Shown: positions 25,400 to 34,664 of the stretch, in pieces
Numbering within the stretch: position 1 is the stretch's first letter
Layout: each line of letters begins with the position of its first letter
NCBI RefSeq assembly: GCF_044810985.1
Contig: NZ_CP085242.1
Coordinates: forward strand, 1,054,001-1,118,000
Source: Marinospirillum sp031581385
Lineage (GTDB): Bacteria; Pseudomonadota; Gammaproteobacteria; Pseudomonadales; Halomonadaceae
Reading direction: 5' to 3'
DNA: 64,000 nucleotides
Translations under genes and position numbers: made by a program
The notes under the pieces: generated by a model
The model's input: only the letters and a program-made list of their open reading frames with translations
Databases searched by the model: none
What the model was told of the DNA's origin: nothing

Positions 25400-26140
25400 T
25401 CAGAGGTAGCGCGATACTTCCTGCCAGAGTTCCCGATAAGCTGTGTTGGCCGGTTTGGTGCGGGCAAACTGATCCACCGGGGCACGGTGCTCGCCCATGT
25501 TTTCCACATCCGCAGAAAAGGGGATCACCGTCTTCAAAAAGCCGGAATGTTTGCTGCGCAGGCTTTCCTGAGTGTTCTTGTGCATGGATTTCTGATTTTG
25601 CACCAAAGAAAAGAACGGCAAGATTTTCTTTTTCGGGTAGCCTTCCTGCTTGAAAAAATCCAGCAGTTGCGCGTAGGTGCGCTCGGAAAGCGTGGTGGGA
25701 ATCACCGGCACCAGCAACTGATCGGAAGCAATGAAAACCGACTCGGAGAGATGGCCGATACTGGGCGGGCAATCCAGGATGACCAGATCGTATTCCTTTT
25801 TCATGCCCTTGAGGATTTTCTGCAGGCGACTTTTGCGTTTGTTCAAGCCATCCAGAATCACATCGAAGTTACGAAAGCTCAGGTGAGCGGGAATGATGTC
25901 CAGGTTCTCATAGTCACTGGCCTTGATCTGCTTGAGCAGGTTTTCATAGGCTTTGAAGAAACGCTTGCCCCAGTTCTTGCTGGCGGGTTTGATGCGAAAA
26001 TAAAAGGAAGAAGCACCTTGCGGATCAAGATCAATCAACAGGGTTTTCATACCTGACTGAGCGGCCCAGTAAGCCAGATTGACCGAAGTGGCTGTTTTAC
26101 CTACACCACCTTTCATACTGTAAATTGCCAGGGTTTTCAT
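25400..26140 (-). CDS. ParA/MinD-family ATPase paired with a CHAD protein
   Basis: A 246-residue ParA-type ATPase. The deviant Walker A is KGGVGKT with the signature lysine at residue 10; DLDPQGASS (Walker A' region) and VILDCPPS (Walker B) follow. No N-terminal DNA-binding domain is present and no parB lies nearby, so this is an orphan positioning ATPase rather than a chromosome or plasmid partitioner. It starts 12 bp after the CHAD gene with CCGGAG as ribosome site, and is followed by glcD. The pairing with CHAD suggests cargo linked to polyphosphate (inference). Confidence 0.9.
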   Translation of the reverse strand: MKTLAIYSMKGGVGKTATSVNLAYWAAQSGMKTLLIDLDPQGASSFYFRIKPASKNWGKRFFKAYENLLKQIKASDYENLDIIPAHLSFRNFDVILDGLNKRKSRLQKILKGMKKEYDLVILDCPPSIGHLSESVFIASDQLLVPVIPTTLSERTYAQLLDFFKQEGYPKKKILPFFSLVQNQKSMHKNTQESLRSKHSGFLKTVIPFSADVENMGEHRAPVDQFARTKPANTAYRELWQEVSRYL

Positions 26141-26152
26141 GAATAACTCCGG

Positions 26153-27715
26153 TTATTGTTTTTTGTAGCAGTTCTTGAAATCAGCATTGACTTCCCTGGC
26201 AGAAAAATCCTGCAGGGCTTGCATCACTTTGCCTCTTTCTTCCACCTGTCGCTGGTAGAGGATGGTGATCAGACCATGCAGCGCCGAATCCACTTCGCTG
26301 GTGGTGTCTTTTTCCAGGCGCTGTAAAAGGAATTCCTGCTGTACAGTGTAGTCGTTAAAATCACCGAGAATAGTCTGTAAACGTTTCAGGGTTTTGACAT
26401 GCCTTCGATTCTGCTTGGCCGGATACAGGGAAGCAAAGAAATCCAGCAGGTAACGCAGTTTTTTACACTCGATCCGCAGCTCATGCACCTGGTCATCCGG
26501 TGTTTCTGCCGTGATCATCAGGCCTGCCTTGCAAATCTTGCGGTAACGCTTCCAGATTTTCTGACCGGCCACCTTCTTCACGGGCATCACCGCCAGGGGT
26601 GTTGCCAGCAAAGGTGGCTCGGTAAAAAAAGTCTCCAGCCACTGGCAGTTTTTCTCATACACGGTGGAAAGAAAGTAACTGGCAAGCTGCTGGTGGGCCA
26701 CTCGTCTTTCATCTTCCACCTTGCGAAAGAGTTTTTTCAGGCCCGGTCGGAAGGCTTCCGGCAGCATCGACATGAATTGATTGCGCTCCAGCAGAAAGAC
26801 ATCCAGATCCCTCAGGGTATTGGTGCTTTTGGAAAGCTCGGACAAACGCGGTTTGAGCTCCTGCCAGACCTCCTTGGGCAAAGCAGCCTTGAGCAGGGTG
26901 AAAATGGAGCGAATGCGCCTGAGATTAACCCGGTATTGGTGCAGAAATTCGGTGTCAACATCAAACAGCAGGCCGGTTTCATAACGCCTGGCATGGGCAA
27001 AAAGTTGGTGACCCGCTTCACGCAAAGCGGTTTCAGTGGCAGTTTCCGAATGCAGAGGCAAAGGGCTGGGCAGCAGGTTTTTTTCAGGATGCAGGCCAGT
27101 CAGAGACAGCAGGTATTCGGGGCTGTCCGGGCTGGCAGGCTTGCCCAGGAGCGTGTCCAGACAAACCAGAGCCTCATCGGCTGATTTTTCATAGCCTCGC
27201 AGTGGTTTGCAGGTCAGAAAGGTTTGATGATAGTGAGGCGTTTCTTCGGCATCCATGCGAAACACTTCGCGATGCACCACTTCCAGGCGCACCCGAATTT
27301 TCTGTTCATTGTCCCGGCAGGCCAGCAACCAGCGCTCTTCTTCCACACTGATCACTGGCTCCAGAGAACAGACACCCAGGCGTTTCTGCAGATGATCGCG
27401 CAGCCCACTGGCTGGCAAATCCCACCAGAAGGTGGGTGAAGCCAGCAGAGTTTGCGGCATCTCCTGCTGGCTTTCGCCCTGCAGAGAAAGAAGCTGCAGA
27501 TCGCCGCTTTGCCCCTCCTGATTAGCTTCCCTGGTAAAGAGTAAAGCTTCGCCTTTTTGCCAGAGCTGCCAGTCAAAGGAATCCAGATAATTTTTGTGCG
27601 TCTGGTTTGAGCTTTCTTCGGTTAACTGATCAAAACTGCCGGAAAGCAGCTTTTTGAGTTTCTTGAAGTCCGGCTTGTTTTTGATCCACCAACTGCGTTC
27701 CTGCAAGCTATTCAT
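26153..27715 (-). CDS. CHAD-domain protein with a CYTH-like N-terminal region
   Basis: A 520-residue protein. The C-terminal half is a CHAD domain: two helical repeats with conserved histidine and basic residues (FLHQYRVNLRRIRSIFTLLK; VHELRIECKKLRYLLDFF) each followed by a LRDLDVFL or LGDFNDYTV motif. CHAD domains bind polyphosphate granules in other bacteria. The N-terminal 200 residues resemble a degenerate CYTH (triphosphate tunnel) domain (YLDSFDWQLWQKGEALLFTR) but I do not see a complete ExExK motif, so enzymatic activity is doubtful. ATG 27715 lies 16 bp after the RND stop. Confidence 0.85.
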   Translation of the reverse strand: MNSLQERSWWIKNKPDFKKLKKLLSGSFDQLTEESSNQTHKNYLDSFDWQLWQKGEALLFTREANQEGQSGDLQLLSLQGESQQEMPQTLLASPTFWWDLPASGLRDHLQKRLGVCSLEPVISVEEERWLLACRDNEQKIRVRLEVVHREVFRMDAEETPHYHQTFLTCKPLRGYEKSADEALVCLDTLLGKPASPDSPEYLLSLTGLHPEKNLLPSPLPLHSETATETALREAGHQLFAHARRYETGLLFDVDTEFLHQYRVNLRRIRSIFTLLKAALPKEVWQELKPRLSELSKSTNTLRDLDVFLLERNQFMSMLPEAFRPGLKKLFRKVEDERRVAHQQLASYFLSTVYEKNCQWLETFFTEPPLLATPLAVMPVKKVAGQKIWKRYRKICKAGLMITAETPDDQVHELRIECKKLRYLLDFFASLYPAKQNRRHVKTLKRLQTILGDFNDYTVQQEFLLQRLEKDTTSEVDSALHGLITILYQRQVEERGKVMQALQDFSAREVNADFKNCYKKQ

Positions 27716-27731
27716 TATTTTTTTCGGCTCG

Positions 27732-30700
27732 TCAAGAGGTTGTTTTTCTCCCGGGCAATAGCAAGGCATGGAGCACGGGGACGGCAATCAGAGTCAGCAG
27801 GGTGGCAAAAGCCAGACCCGCCATAATGGTCACTGCCATACTGGCAAAGAAAGCATCAAAGAGTAAAGGCAGCATTCCCAGTATCGTGGTCACTGCAGCC
27901 AGAAACACCGGCCTTAAGCGGCTGACACTCGCTTCCAGCAAGGCCTGGCGACGATCCTTGATCTGCGTCAGTTGATGGTCAATTTCATCCACCAGGACAA
28001 TGGCATTTTTCATCAGCATGCCGGAGAGGCTCAAAAAGCCCAGTAAGGCGGTAAAGCTGAAAGGCAGACCACTGATTAGCAAACCCAGTACCACACCTGT
28101 TGCCGACATGGGCACCACCAGCCAGATCACCAGCGGCTGACCCAGGCGACCAAACAGGAGTACAGAAATCACCAGCATCACCAGAAAGCTCAGGGGTAAC
28201 TGTGCCGCCAGGGAAGCCTGGGCTTCCGCCGAGTTTTCATATTCCCCGCCCCATTCCAGATCATAGCCTTCAGGAAGTGGTAAAGCCTCTATATCAGCAC
28301 GAATCAGTCGCAGGGCCGCATCGGCTGTATTACCTGCGGACGGCTCGGCTTCCACGGTGAGGGTACGCACCCGGTCACGGCGGTGAATCCTGGCTTCTTC
28401 AGCCACCAGATCAAACCCGGAAACCACCTGGGTCAGGGGCACATAGGCTCTTTCCGTGGTACTCCAGATCAGGCGATCCTTCAAACGCTGCACCTCCAGG
28501 CGTTCATCTTCGGGCGGGCGGCCAATAATCGGCAGACGCTCCACTCCTTCACGATAGCTGCCTGCCTGAATGCCCGTGGTGGAAAACTTGAGGGTTTCCG
28601 CCAGATCCTGACGACTGATCCCGGCATAGCGTGCTCTTTCTTCATTGAAAACCGGTGACAGGGTCAACTCCTGTTCCCGCCAGTTATGCCGAACATCGGT
28701 CACCCCTTCTTCCTGCTGCATGATGGCAACGGCCTGTTCCCCCAGCTCACGCAAAGTCTGGGCATCCGACCCGGAAAAGCGCGCCTGGATCTTGGCACCA
28801 CCCCCCGGTCCAAACACCAGGCGCTCGGTGTAAATCCGGGCATCGGGGAAGTCTTTTCGCAACTCGCCCCGCAACTCTTCAGCCAGGCCATCAATCAGTT
28901 CACGATCCTCCACCCGAACAATCAACTGGCCATAGGAGCTGTCCGGCTGATGGGGTTCATAGGTCAGCATGAAGCGGCTGGCCCCCTGACCGATAAAACT
29001 GGCCACGTTTTCCACACCCTCTTTAGCAAGAACCCGCTGCTCAATCTCCTGAATATCCCGGGAAGTGGCACGGATATCACTGCCCTGGGGCAACTGATAA
29101 TTGATATAAAAAAGTGGAGTATTGGAATCCGGGAAAAAAGCCTGCTTGACCCAGCCAAACCCGGCATAACTGCTCAGGGTCACCAGCAAGAGCAGCGTGA
29201 CGGTTTTTCCCTTGTGGGTCAGAGCCAGATTCAAAAGCCGGGAATAAAGACGATAAATACGCCCGGAGTAAAGATGATCCGCGTCCTCTGCAGGTTTGAC
29301 CTTGAGCAGATAATGCCCTAGTAAGGGAGTCACGGTCACGGCCAGCACCCAGCTCAACAACAGGGAGATGCCAATCACGGCAAACAAGGAAAACAGGAAC
29401 TCACCCGTGGCATCCGGTGACAGGCCAATCCCCGAAAATGCCATGATGCCGATTACCGTGGCACCCAGCAGGGGAATTTTGGTGCGGGCCACAGCATCAC
29501 TGGCCGCCTGCCGGGAAGTCAGGCGTTTTTGCATATTAATCAGCATGCCTTCAGCCACAACGATGGCATTATCCACCAGCATGCCCATGGCAATAATCAG
29601 GGCACCCAGAGAAATGCGTTCCATTTCAATATGAAAGATGCGCATGAAAAAGGTGGTGCCCAGCACCGTCAGCAGCAGAGTCATCCCCACCACGATGCCG
29701 ACACGCCAGCCCATGAAAATACAGAGCACACCGATCACGATGGCCACCGACATGGCCAGGTTGATCATGAAGCTGTTGATGGCTTCATCCACCACCTGAT
29801 GCTGCTCGTAAATTGGATGCAATTGCACGCCCAGGGGAATACGCGAATCCAGATGCGCCAGATGCGCATCCACCGCCTCCCCGACCTTGACGATATTGGT
29901 ATCGGCAACACCGGCAACGGCCAGGGTAAAAGCGGGCTTACCGTTGTAACGAATCAGTTGACTGGGGGTGTCCGTGGTTTCTCGGGTGATTTCGGCAATA
30001 TCAATCAGGCTGATCTGTTCAGTAGTTCCCGGTCGGCCCACCCGCAGGGTTTCCAGGCTGGCCAGGGACCCCAGGCCTGGTCTGGGCACAACTCGGACAC
30101 GCTGATCACCGATTCGCAGCTCGCCACCCTCTTCCACCGAGTTCTCGGTTTGCAGGGTATTCAACAACTGATCAATGGGCAGGCCCAGACGGGTGAGTTT
30201 TTCATGGGACACTTCCACATAAATATTTTCTTCCGGCTCGCCCTGCGTGGACACCTTGGCCACACCGGGTACGGTCAACAGTTCACGACGGAGAAAACGC
30301 GCCAGTTCGCGGATTTCATCATCGCTGTAACCTTCGGCGGTGACGGCATAAAAAATCCCGAAGACATCACCGAAATCATCCACCACCTGTGAAGGCCGGG
30401 AACCGGGTGGCAAATCATCCTGGGCATCATTCACCTGACGACGCAATTCATCCCAGATCTGGGGGATTTCATCGCCCTTGTAGGTGTCCTTGATCTCCAC
30501 GGTGATTTCCGAAAGGCCGGGCAGGGAGCGGGATTGAATGCGGCGCAGTTGTGAAAGCTGCTGAATGGAAGACTCCATCAGCTCGGTGACTTCCTCTTCC
30601 ACTTCTTTGGCTGTGGCACCAGGATAGGGAGTGACGACCAGCGCCTGCTTGATGGTGAAAGCCGGATCTTCCAGACGACCCAGCGTCATCAGCGCCCAGA

Positions 30701-30776
30701 TACCACCCAGAAAACAGAGCAGGATCAACAGCCAGGTATTGATGGGCCGTTCAATGGAAAGGCGTGCAATGTCCAT
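27732..30776 (-). CDS. RND-family efflux transporter, inner-membrane pump
   Basis: A 1014-residue pump with the RND layout: membrane segment 1 at about 12-32, first periplasmic loop, a central block of six segments (from about 330 to 545), second periplasmic loop and a C-terminal block. Family motifs LEDPAF near residue 36, GMLVDNAIVVAEG and ADATGE-type mid-protein motif are visible. It exports small molecules by proton antiport with the membrane fusion protein upstream. No outer membrane TolC gene is adjacent. Substrate unknown. It belongs to the shorter HAE1-like group. Confidence 0.92.
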   Translation of the reverse strand: MDIARLSIERPINTWLLILLCFLGGIWALMTLGRLEDPAFTIKQALVVTPYPGATAKEVEEEVTELMESSIQQLSQLRRIQSRSLPGLSEITVEIKDTYKGDEIPQIWDELRRQVNDAQDDLPPGSRPSQVVDDFGDVFGIFYAVTAEGYSDDEIRELARFLRRELLTVPGVAKVSTQGEPEENIYVEVSHEKLTRLGLPIDQLLNTLQTENSVEEGGELRIGDQRVRVVPRPGLGSLASLETLRVGRPGTTEQISLIDIAEITRETTDTPSQLIRYNGKPAFTLAVAGVADTNIVKVGEAVDAHLAHLDSRIPLGVQLHPIYEQHQVVDEAINSFMINLAMSVAIVIGVLCIFMGWRVGIVVGMTLLLTVLGTTFFMRIFHIEMERISLGALIIAMGMLVDNAIVVAEGMLINMQKRLTSRQAASDAVARTKIPLLGATVIGIMAFSGIGLSPDATGEFLFSLFAVIGISLLLSWVLAVTVTPLLGHYLLKVKPAEDADHLYSGRIYRLYSRLLNLALTHKGKTVTLLLLVTLSSYAGFGWVKQAFFPDSNTPLFYINYQLPQGSDIRATSRDIQEIEQRVLAKEGVENVASFIGQGASRFMLTYEPHQPDSSYGQLIVRVEDRELIDGLAEELRGELRKDFPDARIYTERLVFGPGGGAKIQARFSGSDAQTLRELGEQAVAIMQQEEGVTDVRHNWREQELTLSPVFNEERARYAGISRQDLAETLKFSTTGIQAGSYREGVERLPIIGRPPEDERLEVQRLKDRLIWSTTERAYVPLTQVVSGFDLVAEEARIHRRDRVRTLTVEAEPSAGNTADAALRLIRADIEALPLPEGYDLEWGGEYENSAEAQASLAAQLPLSFLVMLVISVLLFGRLGQPLVIWLVVPMSATGVVLGLLISGLPFSFTALLGFLSLSGMLMKNAIVLVDEIDHQLTQIKDRRQALLEASVSRLRPVFLAAVTTILGMLPLLFDAFFASMAVTIMAGLAFATLLTLIAVPVLHALLLPGRKTTS

Positions 30777-30788
30777 ATCAATAGCTCC

Positions 30789-31850
30789 TTAAAACTGGCT
30801 GAAAGGACGCACTTGCATCCCTTCACGCAGACGTGACGTACCGGCAGTAATCACCTGCTCTCCGGCTTTCACACCCGACAAGAGCTCAACCCGGTCGCCC
30901 CCCAGTTGGCCCACTTCCACAGATCGTGGCCGGACTTCCCCCGATTTGGGGTTGAAAATCCAGACATAGAAGCTGCCATCTTCTCGGGTATTGATGGCAG
31001 ACAGGGGCAGATCCAGTTCTTCTTCAACCAGTTGCGAGGCCTGAGCGGTGATCACCACGGTGGCCGTCATACCCGGCAAAAGATTTAAATTCGTGGGGCG
31101 CTCAAAACCAAAGGTGACCTGGTAGGTCTGGATGACTGCATCCGGTTCGGTGGCGTGCTCACGATATTCCAGAGGCAAGCGTTTCTCCTCACTGCCGGGC
31201 AAAAGCAGCTCGGCCTTCACCTGATCGGGGTCACTGACCCGGCGCACCAGATCTTCCGGCACGCTGATGTGCACCCGGAATTCGGTGACATCCTGAACCC
31301 GAACCACCGGTGTTCCAGCTTGCAGATTGACGTAGCGATCCGCCAGACGGCGGGTGATCAAAAGATCAAACGGCGCTTCAATACGGGTGTAGGAAAGATT
31401 GCGCTGGGCAGAATCCACAGCCAGCTCAGCCAGACGCATTTGATCCCGGGCTTCATCCACTGCGGCACGCGGCACCGAATTATGGGTCAGGAGGGTTTGC
31501 TTGCGCTGCAGGTCGCGCTCCGCCTGTTTCAGGCGAACTTCAGATTGCTCCAGAGCCAGTTGATAATCCGCCGGATCCAGGCGGGCCAGAAGACTGCCCT
31601 TGGGCAGCAAACGCCCCTGTTGCACCGGCAGTTCAATCAAGTGTCCGCCCACCTGGAAGGAGAGATCAACATTGCTGACTGCATCCACCCGCCCGACAAA
31701 CCGCCGACTGGCAGCAGACATTTGATCGCCCAGGGTTTCCACCCGTACGCTGGACAGGGAATGCCGCTCCTGGGTTTGCGCTTCACTGGGTGAACAACCG
31801 ACCAGCAAACCAGCCAGAAGCAACCCTGCAAACAACGTCAGACGCTTCAT
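30789..31850 (-). CDS. RND efflux membrane fusion protein (lipoprotein)
   Basis: A 353-residue adaptor. The signal ends in a lipobox (LLVGC, C19). A biotinyl-lipoyl-like domain (DLSFQVGGHLIELPVQQGRLLPKGSLLARL), a helical hairpin (about 95-150) and beta-barrel domain follow. It links the RND pump to an outer membrane channel. The start overlaps the tetR stop by 4 bp; the pump follows after 12 bp. Confidence 0.93.
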   Translation of the reverse strand: MKRLTLFAGLLLAGLLVGCSPSEAQTQERHSLSSVRVETLGDQMSAASRRFVGRVDAVSNVDLSFQVGGHLIELPVQQGRLLPKGSLLARLDPADYQLALEQSEVRLKQAERDLQRKQTLLTHNSVPRAAVDEARDQMRLAELAVDSAQRNLSYTRIEAPFDLLITRRLADRYVNLQAGTPVVRVQDVTEFRVHISVPEDLVRRVSDPDQVKAELLLPGSEEKRLPLEYREHATEPDAVIQTYQVTFGFERPTNLNLLPGMTATVVITAQASQLVEEELDLPLSAINTREDGSFYVWIFNPKSGEVRPRSVEVGQLGGDRVELLSGVKAGEQVITAGTSRLREGMQVRPFSQF

Positions 31851-32407
31851 GAGTTCAGCCCCTCAGCCAACTCTTCAAGACGCTTTAAAAGCTGGGTTTT
31901 CTTGTCACCATCAAAAGGCAACAAGCCCAGCATGTCCAGAAGCATCATGCCTTCACCGCAAGCCCAGAGCAGAGAGGCATGATCCGGGTCCTTGGCTTCC
32001 TTTCTGATTTCTTGGTGTCGCAGGGCAATTTCCTCACGCAAGGGCTGAAGCAGCTCCAGATTTTCTGCAGCCGCCGCCAGAATCGCCATGGGAATATTGT
32101 GATCCAACCGTTGCATCTGACCAATCACCCGAATAATGGATCGCAAAGTGGGATTGGCTTCGCCCTGCAATTCCTGACAGTTGGCATCCGTCATGGGGCT
32201 GTAGGTTTCCAGTAAACGCTCCAGAAGACCCCGGATCAGGGCATCCTTACCGGAAAAGTTGTAAAGAACACCACCCTTGGTCAGCCCCGCCTCCTTGGCC
32301 ACTGAATCCAGACTGACCTTGTTGGCCCCCTTCTCGACAGCAACCCGCTGGGCGGCATCAAGAATGGCATGACGTGAATTGTTTCTGCGGCGTGGCTTGT
32401 CGGACAT
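31847..32407 (-). CDS. TetR-family repressor of the RND efflux operon
   Basis: A 186-residue protein with an N-terminal TetR helix-turn-helix (residues about 10-60: ILDAAQRVAVEKGANKVSLD and TKGGVLYNFSGKDALI) and a C-terminal ligand domain. ATG 32407 has AAGGAG upstream. It is the first gene of the efflux operon and two palindromic operators lie immediately upstream (32426-32457), so it probably represses itself and the pump. Confidence 0.9.
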   Translation of the reverse strand: MSDKPRRRNNSRHAILDAAQRVAVEKGANKVSLDSVAKEAGLTKGGVLYNFSGKDALIRGLLERLLETYSPMTDANCQELQGEANPTLRSIIRVIGQMQRLDHNIPMAILAAAAENLELLQPLREEIALRHQEIRKEAKDPDHASLLWACGEGMMLLDMLGLLPFDGDKKTQLLKRLEELAEGLNS

Positions 32408-32425
32408 GAGCTGGCTCCTTAAAAA

Positions 32426-32457
32426 TACCAAACGGTAAAGTTAATACCAAATGGTAT
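32426..32457. promoter_or_regulatory. Tandem TetR operators of the efflux operon
   Basis: TACCAAACGGTA (32426-32437) and ATACCAAATGGTAT (32444-32457) are two near-identical palindromes (TACC-N4-GGTA) with centres 19 bp apart, just upstream of the tetR ribosome site. Confidence 0.8.
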
Positions 32458-32482
32458 AGTTAAGGGTCGTTGCTTGCAATAG

Positions 32483-33871
32483 TTAATCAGAAGTATTGAA
32501 CCAGGCCAGTTGCGGCTGCAGTGCCACCACTTCACCGACAATGATGATGGCCGGAGCGGGCAATTGGGCCTTTTCCTGCTGGGCCACGATATCAGCCAGG
32601 GTTCCGGTCAAGACTCTTTGTTCCGGGGTACTGCCCTGGGAAACCAGAGCAATCAGGGTTTCGGGCGGTTTGCCATTTTCCAGCAGGCCTTCAACAATCA
32701 GTTCCAGGGTGTGCAGGCCCATGTAAAACACCAGGGTCTGGTTGGGGTGGGCCATTTCCGCAAAATTCAATTCGCTGGTGCGGTTTTTCAACTGCCCGGT
32801 CACCATTTTCACCGACTGAGCATAATCCCGGTGAGTCAGGGGAATACCGGCATAGGCTGAACAGGCATTGGCTGCCGTGATGCCCGGCACCACCTGAAAA
32901 GGCACGCCAGCCATCTTGAGTTCTTCCAGCTCTTCACCGCCACGACCAAACACAAAAGGATCACCGCCTTTCAGGCGCACCACCCGATGCCCTGCCTGGG
33001 CTTGTTCCACCAGCAGACGGTTGATGTCCGGTTGGGGTACGGCATGGTTATCGCGTTTTTTGCCGACATAAATCATCTCGGCATCGCGGCGGCAGAGATC
33101 CAGCACTTCTTTGGAGACCAGGCGATCATAAAGCACCACATCGGCCTGCTGCATCAGACGCAAGGCCTTGAAGGTCAGCAGCTCAGGATCACCCGGCCCC
33201 GCCCCCACCAAATAAACCTCGCCCACCGGTTCTGCAGCATCCGAGGCATCCAGCTGCTCTTGCAGCAACTGCTCAGCTTCCTGCATCTGGCCATTGAAAA
33301 CCCGTTCGGCCACGGTGCCCTGAAAGGTGTTCTCCCAGAATTTACGCCTTTGATTGATATTGCTGAAACGTGCCTTGACCGAGTCCCGAAAGCGGGCTGC
33401 CAGCTGGCCCAGATCGCTGTAACGGGTGGGAATCCAGGTTTCCAGCTTGGCTCTGAGCAAGCGCGCCAGCACCGGAGCCTTGCCGCTGGAGGTAATCCCG
33501 ATCACCACCGGTGAACGATCAACAATGGCCGGGAAAACAAAGGTGCACAGGGCAGGACTGTCCACGACATTGATGGGCAGATTATGAGCCACGCAATCAG
33601 CATGAATCTGCTCATTCAGGGCCTGATCATCCGTGGCTGCGATCACCACCGCCTGGCCTTCCAGCCATTGTGGCGCATAGTCCTTGCCCAGAATCTGCCC
33701 CTGGTGTTCCTGAAGAAGCTCTTCCAGTTCTGGATGGACTTCATGTGAGATCAGAGCAATGCGAGCACCGGCACGCACCAGCAGGCGGGCCTTGCGCAAG
33801 CCGACATCGCCCCCACCAATCAAGAGTACGGAGCGGCCTTGCAGGTTAAAAAATAAAGGGAGATAGTCCAA
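32483..33871 (-). CDS. cysG: Siroheme synthase
   Basis: A 462-residue fused enzyme. Residues 1-150 are the precorrin-2 dehydrogenase/ferrochelatase (LLIGGGDVGLRKARLLVRAGA), residues about 215-455 the uroporphyrinogen-III methyltransferase (YLVGAGPGDPELLTFKALR, VVRLKGGDPFVFGRGGEE). It makes siroheme for sulfite reductase. Length matches E. coli CysG. The stop codon lies inside a short match to the end of the family 2 repeat. It follows cysH by 30 bp. Confidence 0.95.
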   Translation of the reverse strand: MDYLPLFFNLQGRSVLLIGGGDVGLRKARLLVRAGARIALISHEVHPELEELLQEHQGQILGKDYAPQWLEGQAVVIAATDDQALNEQIHADCVAHNLPINVVDSPALCTFVFPAIVDRSPVVIGITSSGKAPVLARLLRAKLETWIPTRYSDLGQLAARFRDSVKARFSNINQRRKFWENTFQGTVAERVFNGQMQEAEQLLQEQLDASDAAEPVGEVYLVGAGPGDPELLTFKALRLMQQADVVLYDRLVSKEVLDLCRRDAEMIYVGKKRDNHAVPQPDINRLLVEQAQAGHRVVRLKGGDPFVFGRGGEELEELKMAGVPFQVVPGITAANACSAYAGIPLTHRDYAQSVKMVTGQLKNRTSELNFAEMAHPNQTLVFYMGLHTLELIVEGLLENGKPPETLIALVSQGSTPEQRVLTGTLADIVAQQEKAQLPAPAIIIVGEVVALQPQLAWFNTSD

Positions 33872-33901
33872 GGGCAGCCTCGTTCTTGAAGGGTGAAGCG
33901 T

Positions 33902-34639
33902 TTACTTGTGCAAACCGCATTCACGGGTTTCAGGATTTTCCCACCACCAGCGCCCTGAGCGCGGATCATCACCGGGTTGCACGGCACGGGTGCAGGGAGC
34001 ACAACCAATGCTGGGATAGCCCTGATCATGCAGAGCATTGTAAGGCAGCTTGAGTGCCTTGATGGCTTGCCAGAGTTCGGCTTCGCTCCAGTCATACAGA
34101 GGACTCAGCTTCTGCAGGCCATTGCCTGCATCCCACTGGCTGTATTCCAGTTGATCACGGGTGACCGACTGTTCGCGACGCAGGCCAGTCATCCAGGCTT
34201 TTTTGTCAGCCAGCGCCCGCTGCAAAGGTTCCACCTTGCGGACACCACAGCAGGCTTTGCGCAGTTCCTGGGAACGGTAAAAGGCATTCACCCCTTCACG
34301 GTTGACAAAGTCCTGCAGTTTGCTGGCATCCGGGTAAAACACCTGGATATTGATCTGCGGCCAGCGGCTGCGCACCTGATCCAGTAGTGTCAGGGTGGGT
34401 TCCGGTAAACGCCCGGTATCGAGTACAAACTGGGCAATTTCCGGCTGGTGCTGGGCAATCAGGCCGGTCAAAAGGGCATCTTCTGCGCCCAGGCTATTGG
34501 CAAAGGTCAGGGTTTCGCCATACTCCTGCCAAGCTTGTTGCAGGCGAGCGATTACCTCATCCAGCTTGGCCTGCAAGGCTGCATCCAGAGGTTCGGCTTC
34601 CTGCTTGGCATCGGGTTCCAGAAAGGCATCAAGGGACAT
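33902..34639 (-). CDS. cysH: Adenylylsulfate (APS) reductase, CysH family
   Basis: A 245-residue thioredoxin-dependent reductase. The paired cysteines C130-C131 (CCGVRK) and C213/C216 (CAPC) are the four ligands of the [4Fe-4S] cluster found in APS reductases and absent from E. coli-type PAPS reductases. The catalytic cysteine C241 lies in ECGLH. It reduces APS to sulfite. I chose ATG 34639; an upstream start at 34762 would translate a repeat element. It belongs with cysG downstream and DUF934 upstream. Confidence 0.93.
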   Translation of the reverse strand: MSLDAFLEPDAKQEAEPLDAALQAKLDEVIARLQQAWQEYGETLTFANSLGAEDALLTGLIAQHQPEIAQFVLDTGRLPEPTLTLLDQVRSRWPQINIQVFYPDASKLQDFVNREGVNAFYRSQELRKACCGVRKVEPLQRALADKKAWMTGLRREQSVTRDQLEYSQWDAGNGLQKLSPLYDWSEAELWQAIKALKLPYNALHDQGYPSIGCAPCTRAVQPGDDPRSGRWWWENPETRECGLHK

Positions 34640-34664
34640 GGGTACCTCAAAAGTTAGACGAAGC

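Noticed and set aside
25400..26140. ParA ATPase considered as evidence of an integrated plasmid
   Set aside because: No parB, rep, or parS-like repeats and no integrase; gene order is that of a chromosome.
32471..32489. A fourth copy of the family 2 repeat after the efflux repressor
   Set aside because: Only 19 bases match one end of the element and the other end is missing; recorded as a weak relic and not annotated as a copy.
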